Below, one piece after another: positions 17,788 through 26,167 of a DNA stretch of 64,000 nt. The DNA is from M3007 sp044224705 (lineage in GTDB: Bacteria; Bacteroidota; Bacteroidia; Chitinophagales; Saprospiraceae). Under the pieces are notes generated by a model. It did not search any database. It was given only the letters and a program-made list of their open reading frames with translations, and was not told the origin of the DNA. The DNA lies in contig JBGAJY010000007.1 in NCBI GenBank assembly GCA_044224705.1, positions 1 to 64,000 on the forward strand. The letters run 5' to 3'. How positions within the stretch are numbered: position 1 is the stretch's first letter; each line of letters opens with the position of its first letter. The position numbers were made by a program, and so were the translations under genes.

Positions 17788-17821
17788 TTTGTTGTTTTTT
17801 AATTTATTGAAAACCAATTTT

Positions 17822-18415
17822 TTACATCGTAAAAACCTCTTCCTTCCGGTCGAGGTAGGCGTTTCCCGGGGCCTCGGCGGCGCTCGGGTCGCGTTCTTCG
17901 AACTCGCGCAGCAATTCATGAAATCCGCGGCTGGCTTTGATGATCGCCACCCGGGCGCTTCGCACAAATTCGATGAGCCCGAAGGGTTCGAGCACGCGGA
18001 TGAGCTCGTCGGTTTCTTCGCGGTGGCCGGTCGTTTCAAATACGGTGTAATCCTTCCGGATTACCACAGCGCGGGCGCCGTGTTCGCGCAGCAAGCGCTC
18101 GACTTTTACTTTTTCCGCGATTTCATCGGTCGGAACCTTGTACAAAGCCATTTCCTGCCACACGATTTCCTCGCCGGAATTGTAAAAAGCCCGCAACACG
18201 TCCACCTGCTTTTCCATCTGCCGGGACAGTTTGCGCACGACTTCCTCCGTTTCATTCACCACGATCGTAAAGCGGTGGATGCCAGCTACTTCGCTCGGCG
18301 AAGTGTTCAGGCTCTCGATATTGATTTTTCGCCGCGAAAACAGGATGGCGATGCGGTTGAGCAGACCGACCTGGTTTTCGGTGTACACGGTGAAGGTGAA
18401 TTCCTGACGTGTCAT
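17822..18415 (-). CDS. ilvN: Acetolactate synthase small (regulatory) subunit
   Basis: 197 residues. An N-terminal ACT domain is seen (FTFTVYTENQVGLLNRIAIL, then NIESLNTSPSE and IHRFTIVV), followed by a second regulatory domain. It activates IlvB and gives feedback inhibition by branched-chain amino acids. Length is somewhat above the usual 160-180, with an acidic C-terminal end. It follows ilvB after 101 bases that carry another inverted repeat. Confidence 0.94.
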   Translation of the reverse strand: MTRQEFTFTVYTENQVGLLNRIAILFSRRKINIESLNTSPSEVAGIHRFTIVVNETEEVVRKLSRQMEKQVDVLRAFYNSGEEIVWQEMALYKVPTDEIAEKVKVERLLREHGARAVVIRKDYTVFETTGHREETDELIRVLEPFGLIEFVRSARVAIIKASRGFHELLREFEERDPSAAEAPGNAYLDRKEEVFTM

Positions 18416-18433
18416 GGTTAATTTTTTTTATGC

Positions 18434-18506
18434 ACCACGGAGACACAGAGAGATAAAGCATTAATAATCAAAATTTTACCTCTCTGTGTCTCTGTGTCTC
18501 CGTGGT
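18434..18506. repeat. Inverted repeat between ilvB and ilvN (CACGGAGACACAGAGA family)
   Basis: Left arm 18434-18451 (ACCACGGAGACACAGAGA) and right arm 18489-18506 are perfect reverse complements; the right side carries an extra TCTCTGTG repeat in front. It occupies most of the gap between the two subunit genes. Confidence 0.85.
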
Positions 18507-18516
18507 ATGAATCATT

Positions 18517-20319
18517 TCATTTCAATCGAATCTCCCCCACCCCGCAACCCTGCGGGACCATGGGAAAGACGTTGCTCTCCCGGCCCACCATGACTTCGAG
18601 CAGGTATGGGCCGGGGTGCCGGAGCATGTCGGACAAGGCGCTTTTCAGTACGGCGCGTTGGTCTACTCTGTTCCCTGAAATGCCATACGCCCTTGCCACC
18701 GACGGAAAATCCGGACTGGAAATGTCGACAAAGGAGTAGCGGCGCTCATTGAACAATTGCTGCCACTGACGCACCATTCCGAGGAATCGATTGTTCAGAA
18801 TCAACATTTTAATCGGCAGATTTTGCTGCGCAACGACGCCCAGTTCCTGAATGGTCATCTGAAACCCGCCGTCGCCGGCAATGGCGATCACTGTGCGATC
18901 CGGCGCGCCGAACTGCGCGCCAATGGCCGCAGGAAGCGCGAAACCCATCGTACCCAGCCCCCCGGAAGTGATGTGGCTGCGGGTATGGTTGAACCTGGCG
19001 TAACGCCCGGCCACCATCTGGTGCTGGCCCACGTCGGTCACGATAATCGCTTCACCGCCAGTGAGTTCGTTGAGCAGGCGGATCACTTCGGCCATGGTCA
19101 AAACCTCTTCTTCGGGATGTAGTTCCGGCTCCATGACGGAGGTCCATTCCTCCTGCTCGCAGGCCTTAAAACGTGCCCGCCATTCCGGAAAACTCCGCTG
19201 CTGAATGCGTTCGGTGATCATGGGCAAAGTCGCTTTGCAATCGCCCCAGACAGGCACCGTCGCTTTTACATTTTTGTCAATTTCGGCCGGGTCGATGTCC
19301 AGGTGGATCACCTGTGCCTGTCTGGCGTAGCGGTCGAGGCGTCCGGTCACCCGATCGTCGAAGCGCATGCCTACTGCAATGAGCACATCGCATTCATTGG
19401 TCAAAACATTGGGTCCGTAGTTGCCGTGCATGCCCAGCATGCCGACGTTTAGCGGGTGGTCGGAAGGCAAAGCACCGAGTCCAAGCAGCGTCCAGGCCGC
19501 CGGGATGCCACTTTTTTCGATAAAAGCACTGAATTCCTTTTCAGCATTGCCCAGTATTACGCCTTGCCCAAAGAGGACGAAGGGTCTTTCTGCGCTATTG
19601 ATCAAATCTGCCGCCTGCTGGATGAATTCATTTCGGATCAAAGGTTTGGGCCGGTAGCTGCGGATATTTCTGCACGGCTCGTATCCGGCATATTCACACG
19701 ACTGGATCTGCGCATTTTTTGAAATATCGATGAGCACGGGACCGGGACGGCCGCTGCGGGCGATAAAGAAAGCTTTGGCGAGCACTTCCGGGATTTCAGC
19801 GGCATCGGTGACCTGGTAATTCCATTTGGTGACCGGGGTGGTAATGTTGATAACATCCGTTTCCTGGAAGGCGTCGGTGCCCAGCAGGTGTGCAAACACC
19901 TGGCCGGTGATGCACACTACCGGCGTACTGTCGATCACGGCGTCGGCCAGGCCTGTCACCAGGTTGGTAGCGCCCGGGCCGCTGGTCGCAAACACGACCC
20001 CTACCCTTCCCGAAGCGCGGGCGTAGCCTTGGGCCGCGTGAATGGCGCCCTGTTCGTGACGAACGAGGATGTGTTGCAGGCGCTCCCGATAGTCGTACAG
20101 CGCGTCATAAATCGGCATAATGGCGCCTCCGGGATACCCGAAAACGGTTTGAACGCCTTCGGCGAGCAAGGCATCCAATACGGCTGCCGAACCCGAAACA
20201 CTGTGCAGGGCCGGTTGGCCAGTTGCCGGCTCAGCGCCGGTCGGCGGAGGGGACGGCTGACGGGCATCGTCAAGCATCTGTGATGCAGCCGTCGCTGGCG
20301 GAAGAGACTTGTCGCGCAT
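18517..20319 (-). CDS. ilvB: Acetolactate synthase large (catalytic) subunit
   Basis: 600 residues; ThDP- and FAD-dependent condensation of pyruvate with pyruvate or 2-oxobutyrate. The catalytic Glu region RHEQGAIHAAQGYARASG is near residue 88, the ThDP/Mg motif is GDGGFQMTIQELGVVAQQ, followed by LILNNRFLGMVRQWQ. The N-terminal 40 residues are proline-rich and not conserved. The start at ATG 20319 gives a 50-base overlap with the end of ilvD; an alternative ATG at 20277 gives an 8-base overlap and drops 14 residues, which is also plausible. Confidence 0.94.
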   Translation of the reverse strand: MRDKSLPPATAASQMLDDARQPSPPPTGAEPATGQPALHSVSGSAAVLDALLAEGVQTVFGYPGGAIMPIYDALYDYRERLQHILVRHEQGAIHAAQGYARASGRVGVVFATSGPGATNLVTGLADAVIDSTPVVCITGQVFAHLLGTDAFQETDVINITTPVTKWNYQVTDAAEIPEVLAKAFFIARSGRPGPVLIDISKNAQIQSCEYAGYEPCRNIRSYRPKPLIRNEFIQQAADLINSAERPFVLFGQGVILGNAEKEFSAFIEKSGIPAAWTLLGLGALPSDHPLNVGMLGMHGNYGPNVLTNECDVLIAVGMRFDDRVTGRLDRYARQAQVIHLDIDPAEIDKNVKATVPVWGDCKATLPMITERIQQRSFPEWRARFKACEQEEWTSVMEPELHPEEEVLTMAEVIRLLNELTGGEAIIVTDVGQHQMVAGRYARFNHTRSHITSGGLGTMGFALPAAIGAQFGAPDRTVIAIAGDGGFQMTIQELGVVAQQNLPIKMLILNNRFLGMVRQWQQLFNERRYSFVDISSPDFPSVARAYGISGNRVDQRAVLKSALSDMLRHPGPYLLEVMVGRESNVFPMVPQGCGVGEIRLK

Positions 20320-21937
20320 ATTTGTAGAGTAAACCTTTGTTGACTTTAAATCCGGGCGCCTGCCAGTTCCGGCGGCGCGCGGCGATTTCTTCGTCGGTTA
20401 AATGGGCGGTAATCAAATGGTTGACGGCGTCGATTTCGATGCGGTCGCCGTCTTTCACAAGGGCCAGCAGGCCGCCGTCGAAGGCTTCGGGCGTCACGTG
20501 CCCGACCACGAAACCGTGCGTGCCGCCCGAAAAGCGGCCGTCGGTCACGAGTGCCACGGAATGGCCCAAGCCCGCGCCCATGATCGCGGAAGTCGGCTTG
20601 AGCATTTCGGGCATGCCGGGCGCGCCGCGCGGGCCTTCGTAGCGGATTACGACAACGTGACCGGGTTTCACGCGGCCTTCCCGGACACCGGCAATGCATT
20701 CAAACTCATTGTCAAACACCACGGCCGGGCCTTCGAAACGTTCGCCTTCCTTGCCGGTGATTTTGGCTACGGAACCTTCTTCTGCGAGATTGCCGTACAG
20801 GATGCGCAAGTGCCCGGAGACTTGAAGCGGCGCACTGATTGCAGAAATGATGTCTTGTTGTTCAGGGAGTTCGGGAGCTGCTTGCAAATTTTCCCGAAGC
20901 GTTTGGCCCGTCACAGTGAGGCAATCGCCGTGCAGCAATTTTTCCTGCAATAAATATTTCATCACGGCAGGCACGCCCCCGATAGCGTGGATATCTTCCA
21001 TGTGGTATTTGCCTGAAGGCTTCATATCGGCCAAAACGGGGGTGTCGCCGCTGATCCTTTGCACGTCTTTCAGGCTGAACGGAATGCCCGCCGTGCGCGC
21101 GACGGCGATCAAATGCAGCACGGCATTGGTGGAGCCGCCGAGCACGGTGACGACGCGCAGGGCATTTTCCAGCGATTCCCGGCTCAGGATGTCGAGCGGT
21201 TTGAGGTCCAGTTCGAGCAAATGCCGCATGGCGGCGCCGGCTTTGGCGCATTCCTCCGCTTTGGCGGGGCCCACCGCTGGATTGGAGGCGCTGCCGGGCA
21301 GCGACAGCCCCAGTGCTTCGATGGCGGAGGACATGGTGTTGGCTGTGTACATGCCGCCGCAGGCGCCCGCGCCCGGACAGGCATTTTGGATAATGCCTTT
21401 AAAATCCTCCGGGCTGATGGTTCCGGCAAAATGTTCGCCCAGCGCTTCAAAAGCCGAGACGATGTTCAGTTTCCGGCCCTGGTAATGCCCTGCAGCGATG
21501 GTGCCGCCGTACACCATGAGCGAAGGACGGTTGAGGCGCAGCATGGCCATGATGGCGCCCGGCATGTTTTTGTCGCAGCCTGGAATAGCGATGAGGCCGT
21601 CGTAGTAATGCGCGCCCATCACCGCTTCGATGCTGTCGGCGATGATTTCGCGCGAAACGAGCGAATACCGCATGCCTTCCGTGCCGTTCGCAATGCCGTC
21701 GCTGACGCCGATGGTGTTGAATTCCAGGCCAACCAGGCCGTTTTCCCGAACCGATTGGCGCACCTGCGCGGCGAGATCGCGGAGGTGCATGTTGCAGGTA
21801 TTGCCCTCGTACCAGTTGCTGACAATGCCCACGAAGGGCTTGGCCATGTCTTCTTCCGACAGGCCGATACCGTAAAGCATGGCCTGGCTGGCGGGCTGGG
21901 AATCGTCCTGGGTGACGAGGCGACTGTATTTTTTCAT
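20270..21937 (-). CDS. ilvD: Dihydroxy-acid dehydratase
   Basis: 555 residues from ATG 21937 (MKKYSRLVTQDD); the frame stays open upstream inside ilvE but without homology. Iron-sulfur dehydratase of the third common step in branched-chain synthesis. Cluster and active-site segments: NTCNMHL near residue 44, PGCDKNMPGA near 117, CPGAGACGGMYTANTM near 190, and C-terminal TDGRFSGGTHGFVVGHV. It lies 4 bases after the ilvE stop and overlaps ilvB. Confidence 0.96.
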   Translation of the reverse strand: MKKYSRLVTQDDSQPASQAMLYGIGLSEEDMAKPFVGIVSNWYEGNTCNMHLRDLAAQVRQSVRENGLVGLEFNTIGVSDGIANGTEGMRYSLVSREIIADSIEAVMGAHYYDGLIAIPGCDKNMPGAIMAMLRLNRPSLMVYGGTIAAGHYQGRKLNIVSAFEALGEHFAGTISPEDFKGIIQNACPGAGACGGMYTANTMSSAIEALGLSLPGSASNPAVGPAKAEECAKAGAAMRHLLELDLKPLDILSRESLENALRVVTVLGGSTNAVLHLIAVARTAGIPFSLKDVQRISGDTPVLADMKPSGKYHMEDIHAIGGVPAVMKYLLQEKLLHGDCLTVTGQTLRENLQAAPELPEQQDIISAISAPLQVSGHLRILYGNLAEEGSVAKITGKEGERFEGPAVVFDNEFECIAGVREGRVKPGHVVVIRYEGPRGAPGMPEMLKPTSAIMGAGLGHSVALVTDGRFSGGTHGFVVGHVTPEAFDGGLLALVKDGDRIEIDAVNHLITAHLTDEEIAARRRNWQAPGFKVNKGLLYKYARQVSSASDGCITDA

Positions 21938-21941
21938 CTTT

Positions 21942-22829
21942 TCAGAGGTACGTTTCGGTGAATTCTTCCTGCCGCACTTTGGACAGGTAGGCGCGTTGCA
22001 GGGTGGCCCCGATGGTGTTTTCCCATCGCAGGCGGTACGGCACGTCGTCGAGCGATTGTGCTCCGGTGACCTCGGCGGCCGTGCCCACGAGGAATGCGCC
22101 GTCGGCGCCGCGGACCTGGTCGAGGGTGAGCGCTTGCTCGCGGACCCGGATGCCATCGCGTTTGCAGAGTTCGAAAATGGTAGCCCGGGTGATGCCGGGC
22201 AGGATGTTTCCAAGGGGTGGTGTGATGAGTTCGCCGCCGATTTCTACAAAAAAATTAGCGCCGGGCGCTTCGGCGACGAAGCCTTCCACGTCCAGCAACA
22301 AGGCCTCATCGTAGCCAGCCTGGCGAGCTTCGGTCGTCGCCAGAATCGAATTGGTGTAATGGCCGCACACTTTGGCATCCACAAAACAGGATTTCGGATG
22401 CGGCCGGCAAAATGACGCCGTTTTGAGGCGTATCAGGTTGTCACCCAGCAGTTTGCCCCATTTCCAGGCGCACACGAATACGTGCGATTCGGCCGGCGTG
22501 GTGAGCGCCATATTCGGGCCGGTGTACACCAGGGGGCGGATGTAGGCGTCCGACAAACCGTTTTTTTCCAAAAGCAGGTAAGAGATTTCGGTCAATTCTT
22601 CCACGGAAAACGGGACCTGAATCCCCATCCGGCCGGCGGAATAATGCAGTCGCTGATAATGCTCGTTCGCTTTGAAAATACGCGGCCCGTCGGCAGTCCG
22701 GTAAGCCCGGATGCCTTCAAAAACGCCGTTGCCGTAGTGCAGCGTTTGGTCGTACAAACTTGCTTTGGCTTCTCCGGCGGAAACCCAGGCGCCGTCGAGA
22801 AATACGGTGGTTTGGTTGGAAAAATACAT
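21942..22829 (-). CDS. ilvE: Branched-chain amino acid aminotransferase
   Basis: 295 residues from ATG 22829 (MYFSNQTTVFLDG). Fold-type IV PLP aminotransferase: early YGNGVFEGIRAY, the PLP Lys in DAKVCGHYTNSILA near residue 150, and EAPGANFFVEIGGE. Converts the 2-oxo acids to leucine, isoleucine and valine with glutamate. It sits in the middle of the leu/ilv block, 110 bases after leuB and 4 bases before ilvD. Confidence 0.94.
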   Translation of the reverse strand: MYFSNQTTVFLDGAWVSAGEAKASLYDQTLHYGNGVFEGIRAYRTADGPRIFKANEHYQRLHYSAGRMGIQVPFSVEELTEISYLLLEKNGLSDAYIRPLVYTGPNMALTTPAESHVFVCAWKWGKLLGDNLIRLKTASFCRPHPKSCFVDAKVCGHYTNSILATTEARQAGYDEALLLDVEGFVAEAPGANFFVEIGGELITPPLGNILPGITRATIFELCKRDGIRVREQALTLDQVRGADGAFLVGTAAEVTGAQSLDDVPYRLRWENTIGATLQRAYLSKVRQEEFTETYL

Positions 22830-22939
22830 GATAATCAATGGATTAGAATGAACGGTAGATTTTTTTAAGAAAATGAAGGGGGCTGTTTCCAAAGGATGGA
22901 AACCGTTATTTCACCATAAATTCAAGATAAATTCCGGCG

Positions 22940-24013
22940 CTACGCAGGCGTCATTTGCAAAACGCTTCGAGCCACCCGCTCCCCTATTTCCTTGCAGCCT
23001 GCACTGTGCGCGGGGTACAAATCAGGGGGGCCGAAACCGCGTTCCAGCACATCGCGAACGGCTTGCCGTACCGCCTCCGCGCCAGCCGGTTGGCCAATGG
23101 ATTCCAGGAGCATGGCAGCTGAAAGGATAGCCGCCAGCGGATTGGCGATGTCTTTGCCTGCCGCCTGCGGATAAGACCCGTGAATGGGTTCAAACAGGGA
23201 GGTATTGGCTCCGACCGAAGCCGAAGGCAGCATGCCGAGTGATCCGGTAATCACGCTCGCTTCGTCGGACAGGATATCGCCGAACATATTCTCCGTCAGC
23301 ACCACGTCGAAAGCCGCCGGGTTTTGGATGAGTTGCATGGCCGCATTGTCGACATACATCCAGTCCATGGGCACGTCGGGGAATTCCGATTTGGCGAGTT
23401 CGGTGACCACTTTTCGCCACAGGCGACTGGTTTCCAGCACGTTGGCTTTGTCCACGAGGGTCAGTTTACCCTTGCGTTTTCGGGCGTATTCGAAGGCCAG
23501 GCGGGCGATGCGTTCAATTTCAAGAACCGAATACGTGCAGTGGTCCCAGGCTTCGGTTTCGGTTTTGCCTTTTTCCCCGAAATAAATGCCGCCGGTGAGC
23601 TCGCGGAAAATCACCAAATCGACGCCGCGCACCTTTTCTTCGCGCAGGGGCGAAAGGTGTTCCAAACCGGGAAAAGTGGCCACCGGGCGGATGTTGGCGA
23701 ACAAGCCCAGGCTTTTGCGCAAGCGCAACAGGCCCTGCTCCGGCCGCACCGGCGCCGTGGGATCATTGTCATATTTCGGATCGCCGATGGCGCCGAAAAG
23801 GATGGCATCCGCGGCCAGACAGACGTCGAGGGTTGATAGCGGCAAAGGGTCGCCGTGGCGTTCGATAGCGATGGCGCCTACGTCGGCGTAGGTGTATTCC
23901 AGGTCGAGGTCGAAACGCTCGGCCACGGCGTCGAGCACGCGCACAGCCTGGGCGGTGACTTCGGGTCCGATTCCATCGCCGGGGAGGACGGCTATTTTTT
24001 TGATCAATGACAT
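22940..24013 (-). CDS. leuB: 3-isopropylmalate dehydrogenase
   Basis: 357 residues. ATG 24013 (MSLIKKIAVLPGDGIGPE) is preferred over a TTG three codons earlier. NAD-dependent beta-decarboxylating dehydrogenase of leucine synthesis: GDGIGPEV at the N-terminus, RELTGGIYFGEKG near residue 140, a Tyr/Lys pair region with VDKANVLETSRLW, and SDEASVITGSLGMLPSAS. It follows leuD after 144 bases, which hold a 34-bp-arm inverted repeat. Confidence 0.95.
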   Translation of the reverse strand: MSLIKKIAVLPGDGIGPEVTAQAVRVLDAVAERFDLDLEYTYADVGAIAIERHGDPLPLSTLDVCLAADAILFGAIGDPKYDNDPTAPVRPEQGLLRLRKSLGLFANIRPVATFPGLEHLSPLREEKVRGVDLVIFRELTGGIYFGEKGKTETEAWDHCTYSVLEIERIARLAFEYARKRKGKLTLVDKANVLETSRLWRKVVTELAKSEFPDVPMDWMYVDNAAMQLIQNPAAFDVVLTENMFGDILSDEASVITGSLGMLPSASVGANTSLFEPIHGSYPQAAGKDIANPLAAILSAAMLLESIGQPAGAEAVRQAVRDVLERGFGPPDLYPAHSAGCKEIGERVARSVLQMTPA

Positions 24014-24047
24014 GATAGACAAGTTTTGGTTTGACAGGGTGGGCTGG

Positions 24048-24129
24048 TTTTTTCTGACAGGATTTACCTGATTTTCAGGATAAAACCTTCATATCATCCT
24101 GAAAATCAGGTAAATCCTGTCAGAAAAAA
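24048..24129. repeat. Inverted repeat between leuD and leuB (CTGACAGGATTTACCTGATT family)
   Basis: Arms 24048-24081 and 24096-24129 are perfect reverse complements over 34 bases with a 14-base loop. The core CTGACAGGATTTACCTG is flanked by T6 on one side and A7 on the other, so the hairpin with its T run could act as a terminator for either strand, yet it lies inside the leu/ilv block. Confidence 0.9.
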
Positions 24130-24157
24130 ACTTGTCCTCCCGGCCAAAAAAGAAAAA

Positions 24158-24751
24158 TCAAACAGCCTGTCGTTTGCTCTCAAACGAGGAAATCTCGTCG
24201 CGCAGGCTCAGCAAATAATCGAGGTCGTCGTAGCCGTTCAGCATGCACATTTTGCGGAAAGGATCGATGTCGAAACGGTGGTCGATGAGGGCTTCGGGGC
24301 AGTTCAGGCGTTGATTTTCGAGGTCGATGGTGATGACGACGGCCGGATTTTTTTCAATGGCGCGGAAAATGGCGTCCAGTTCCTCCGCCGACACCTGCAC
24401 GGGTAAAAGACCGTTGTTCAAAGCATTACCCCTAAAAATGTCGGCAAAAAAACTGCTCACCACTGCCCGGAAACCACTGTCGTGCAAGGCCCAGGCAGCG
24501 TGCTCCCGGCTCGATCCGCAACCAAAATTGCGGCCGGCAACCAGTATTTTTCCTTTGTAAAGGGGGTTATTGAGCACAAAATCGGCCTTCGGCGTACCAT
24601 CCGGATGATAACGCCAGTCGCGAAAGAGATTTTCACCGAAGCCTGCCCGCGTGGTCGCTTTCAGGAAGCGCGCGGGGATGATCTGGTCGGTGTCCACGTC
24701 CTCCATGGGCAGCGGAACGGCGGTGGTTTGTATGATGTTGAATTTTTCCAT
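24158..24751 (-). CDS. leuD: 3-isopropylmalate dehydratase small subunit
   Basis: 197 residues, start MEKFNIIQTTAVPLP. Swivel domain of the isomerase: DTDQIIPARFLK near residue 20 and the GCGSSREHAAWAL segment near residue 78, both diagnostic for LeuD. Works with LeuC to turn 2-isopropylmalate into 3-isopropylmalate. The gene starts 5 bases after the leuC stop. Confidence 0.96.
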   Translation of the reverse strand: MEKFNIIQTTAVPLPMEDVDTDQIIPARFLKATTRAGFGENLFRDWRYHPDGTPKADFVLNNPLYKGKILVAGRNFGCGSSREHAAWALHDSGFRAVVSSFFADIFRGNALNNGLLPVQVSAEELDAIFRAIEKNPAVVITIDLENQRLNCPEALIDHRFDIDPFRKMCMLNGYDDLDYLLSLRDEISSFESKRQAV

Positions 24752-24756
24752 GGCGT

Positions 24757-26145
24757 TTAGAGTGTTTCGCGGACATCGACAATTTTTCCGGCGATGGCGG
24801 CGGCGGCGGCAGTCAGCGGACTGGCCAGGATGGTGCGCGCGCCGGGGCCTTGCCGGCCTTCGAAATTGCGGTTGGAGGTGGAAACGCAGTATTCCCCGGC
24901 AGGAACTTTATCCTCGTTCATGCCCAGGCAGGCGGAGCAGCCCGGTTCCCTAAATTCAAAACCGGCAGCGGTGAAAATGCGGTCCAGGCCCTCTGCAATG
25001 GCCTGACGTTCAACCTGCTTGGAGCCAGGGACGATCATGGCATGGACGTTCGGCGCTTTGCTTTTGCCCTTCACGTAAGCCGCTGCGATGCGCAGGTCTT
25101 CAATCCGTGAGTTGGTGCAGCTGCCGATAAACACGTGGTTCACGGTTTTGCCCAACAGCGATTCGCCCGCCTCGAAACCCATGTAATGCAGGGCTTTGTC
25201 GAAAGAAACCTGCCCTTCGGCAACGGGCTGATCGGGAACGGGGTCGCTGACCCGCACACCCATTCCAGGGTTGGTGCCGTAGGTGATCATCGGGGCAATG
25301 TCTTCGGCGCGGAAGTGGTGTTCGCTGTCGAACACAGCGTCCGGGTCGGAGAAAAGGGCGCTCCATTGTTGCACAGCGGCTTCAAAATCAGCGCCTTGCG
25401 GGGCGTTTCTCCGGCCTTTCAGGTATTGAAACGTTGTTTCGTCGGGTGCGATCAGGCCACCTCGGGCGCCCATTTCGATACTCATATTGCAAATGGTCAT
25501 GCGGCCTTCCATCGAAAGCGCCCGGATGGCGCTGCCGGTGAATTCGACAAAATGCCCCGTACCGCCCGCCGCGCTGAGTTGCGCGATGACGTACAGCACA
25601 ATGTCTTTGGCCAAAACGCCGCGCGGCAACTTGCCGTCGACCGTGATGCGCATGCGTTTGGGGCGTTTTTGCAGCAGGCATTGTGTCGCCAGCACCTGCT
25701 CCACCTGGCTGGTACCGATTCCGAATGCGATGCAGCCGAATGCGCCGTGGGTGCTGGTGTGGCTGTCACCGCAAACGATGGTCATGCCGGGTTGGGTGAG
25801 GCCGAGTTCGGGGCCTATCACGTGTACAATGCCTTGAAAAGGGTGTCCCAGACCGTAAAGTTCAACGCCGAAAGCCGCGCAGTTTTCGATCAGTTTGTCC
25901 ACCTGAAACCGAGACAGGGGCTCGCTGATGGGCAGGTGCTGATCTTTGGTGGGCACATTGTGGTCGGCTGTGGCGATGGTCTGTGCGGGCCTGAAAACCG
26001 GCAGTCCGCGCTGCCGCAAGCCGTCGAAGGCCTGCGGGCTGGTCACTTCGTGGATGAAATGCCGGTCGACATAAAGCACGTCCTGACCGCCTTCGGCGGC
26101 AACAATGTGGGCGTCCCAGATTTTGTCAAAAAGTGTGCGGGCCAT
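24757..26145 (-). CDS. leuC: 3-isopropylmalate dehydratase large subunit
   Basis: 462 residues from ATG 26145 (MARTLFDKIWDAH). Aconitase-superfamily subunit with a 4Fe-4S cluster: GDSHTSTHGAFG near residue 128, the first cluster Cys in FIGSCTNSRIEDL near 345, and the Cys pair in EPGCSACLGMN near 407. It lies 22 bases after leuA and 5 before leuD. Confidence 0.97.
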   Translation of the reverse strand: MARTLFDKIWDAHIVAAEGGQDVLYVDRHFIHEVTSPQAFDGLRQRGLPVFRPAQTIATADHNVPTKDQHLPISEPLSRFQVDKLIENCAAFGVELYGLGHPFQGIVHVIGPELGLTQPGMTIVCGDSHTSTHGAFGCIAFGIGTSQVEQVLATQCLLQKRPKRMRITVDGKLPRGVLAKDIVLYVIAQLSAAGGTGHFVEFTGSAIRALSMEGRMTICNMSIEMGARGGLIAPDETTFQYLKGRRNAPQGADFEAAVQQWSALFSDPDAVFDSEHHFRAEDIAPMITYGTNPGMGVRVSDPVPDQPVAEGQVSFDKALHYMGFEAGESLLGKTVNHVFIGSCTNSRIEDLRIAAAYVKGKSKAPNVHAMIVPGSKQVERQAIAEGLDRIFTAAGFEFREPGCSACLGMNEDKVPAGEYCVSTSNRNFEGRQGPGARTILASPLTAAAAAIAGKIVDVRETL

Positions 26146-26167
26146 TTTTCGAAAAATATAGATGGGT

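Noticed and set aside
17677..18039. Minus-strand frame of 120 codons overlapping ilvN
   Set aside because: Runs through ilvN in a wrong frame and into the palindromic repeats.
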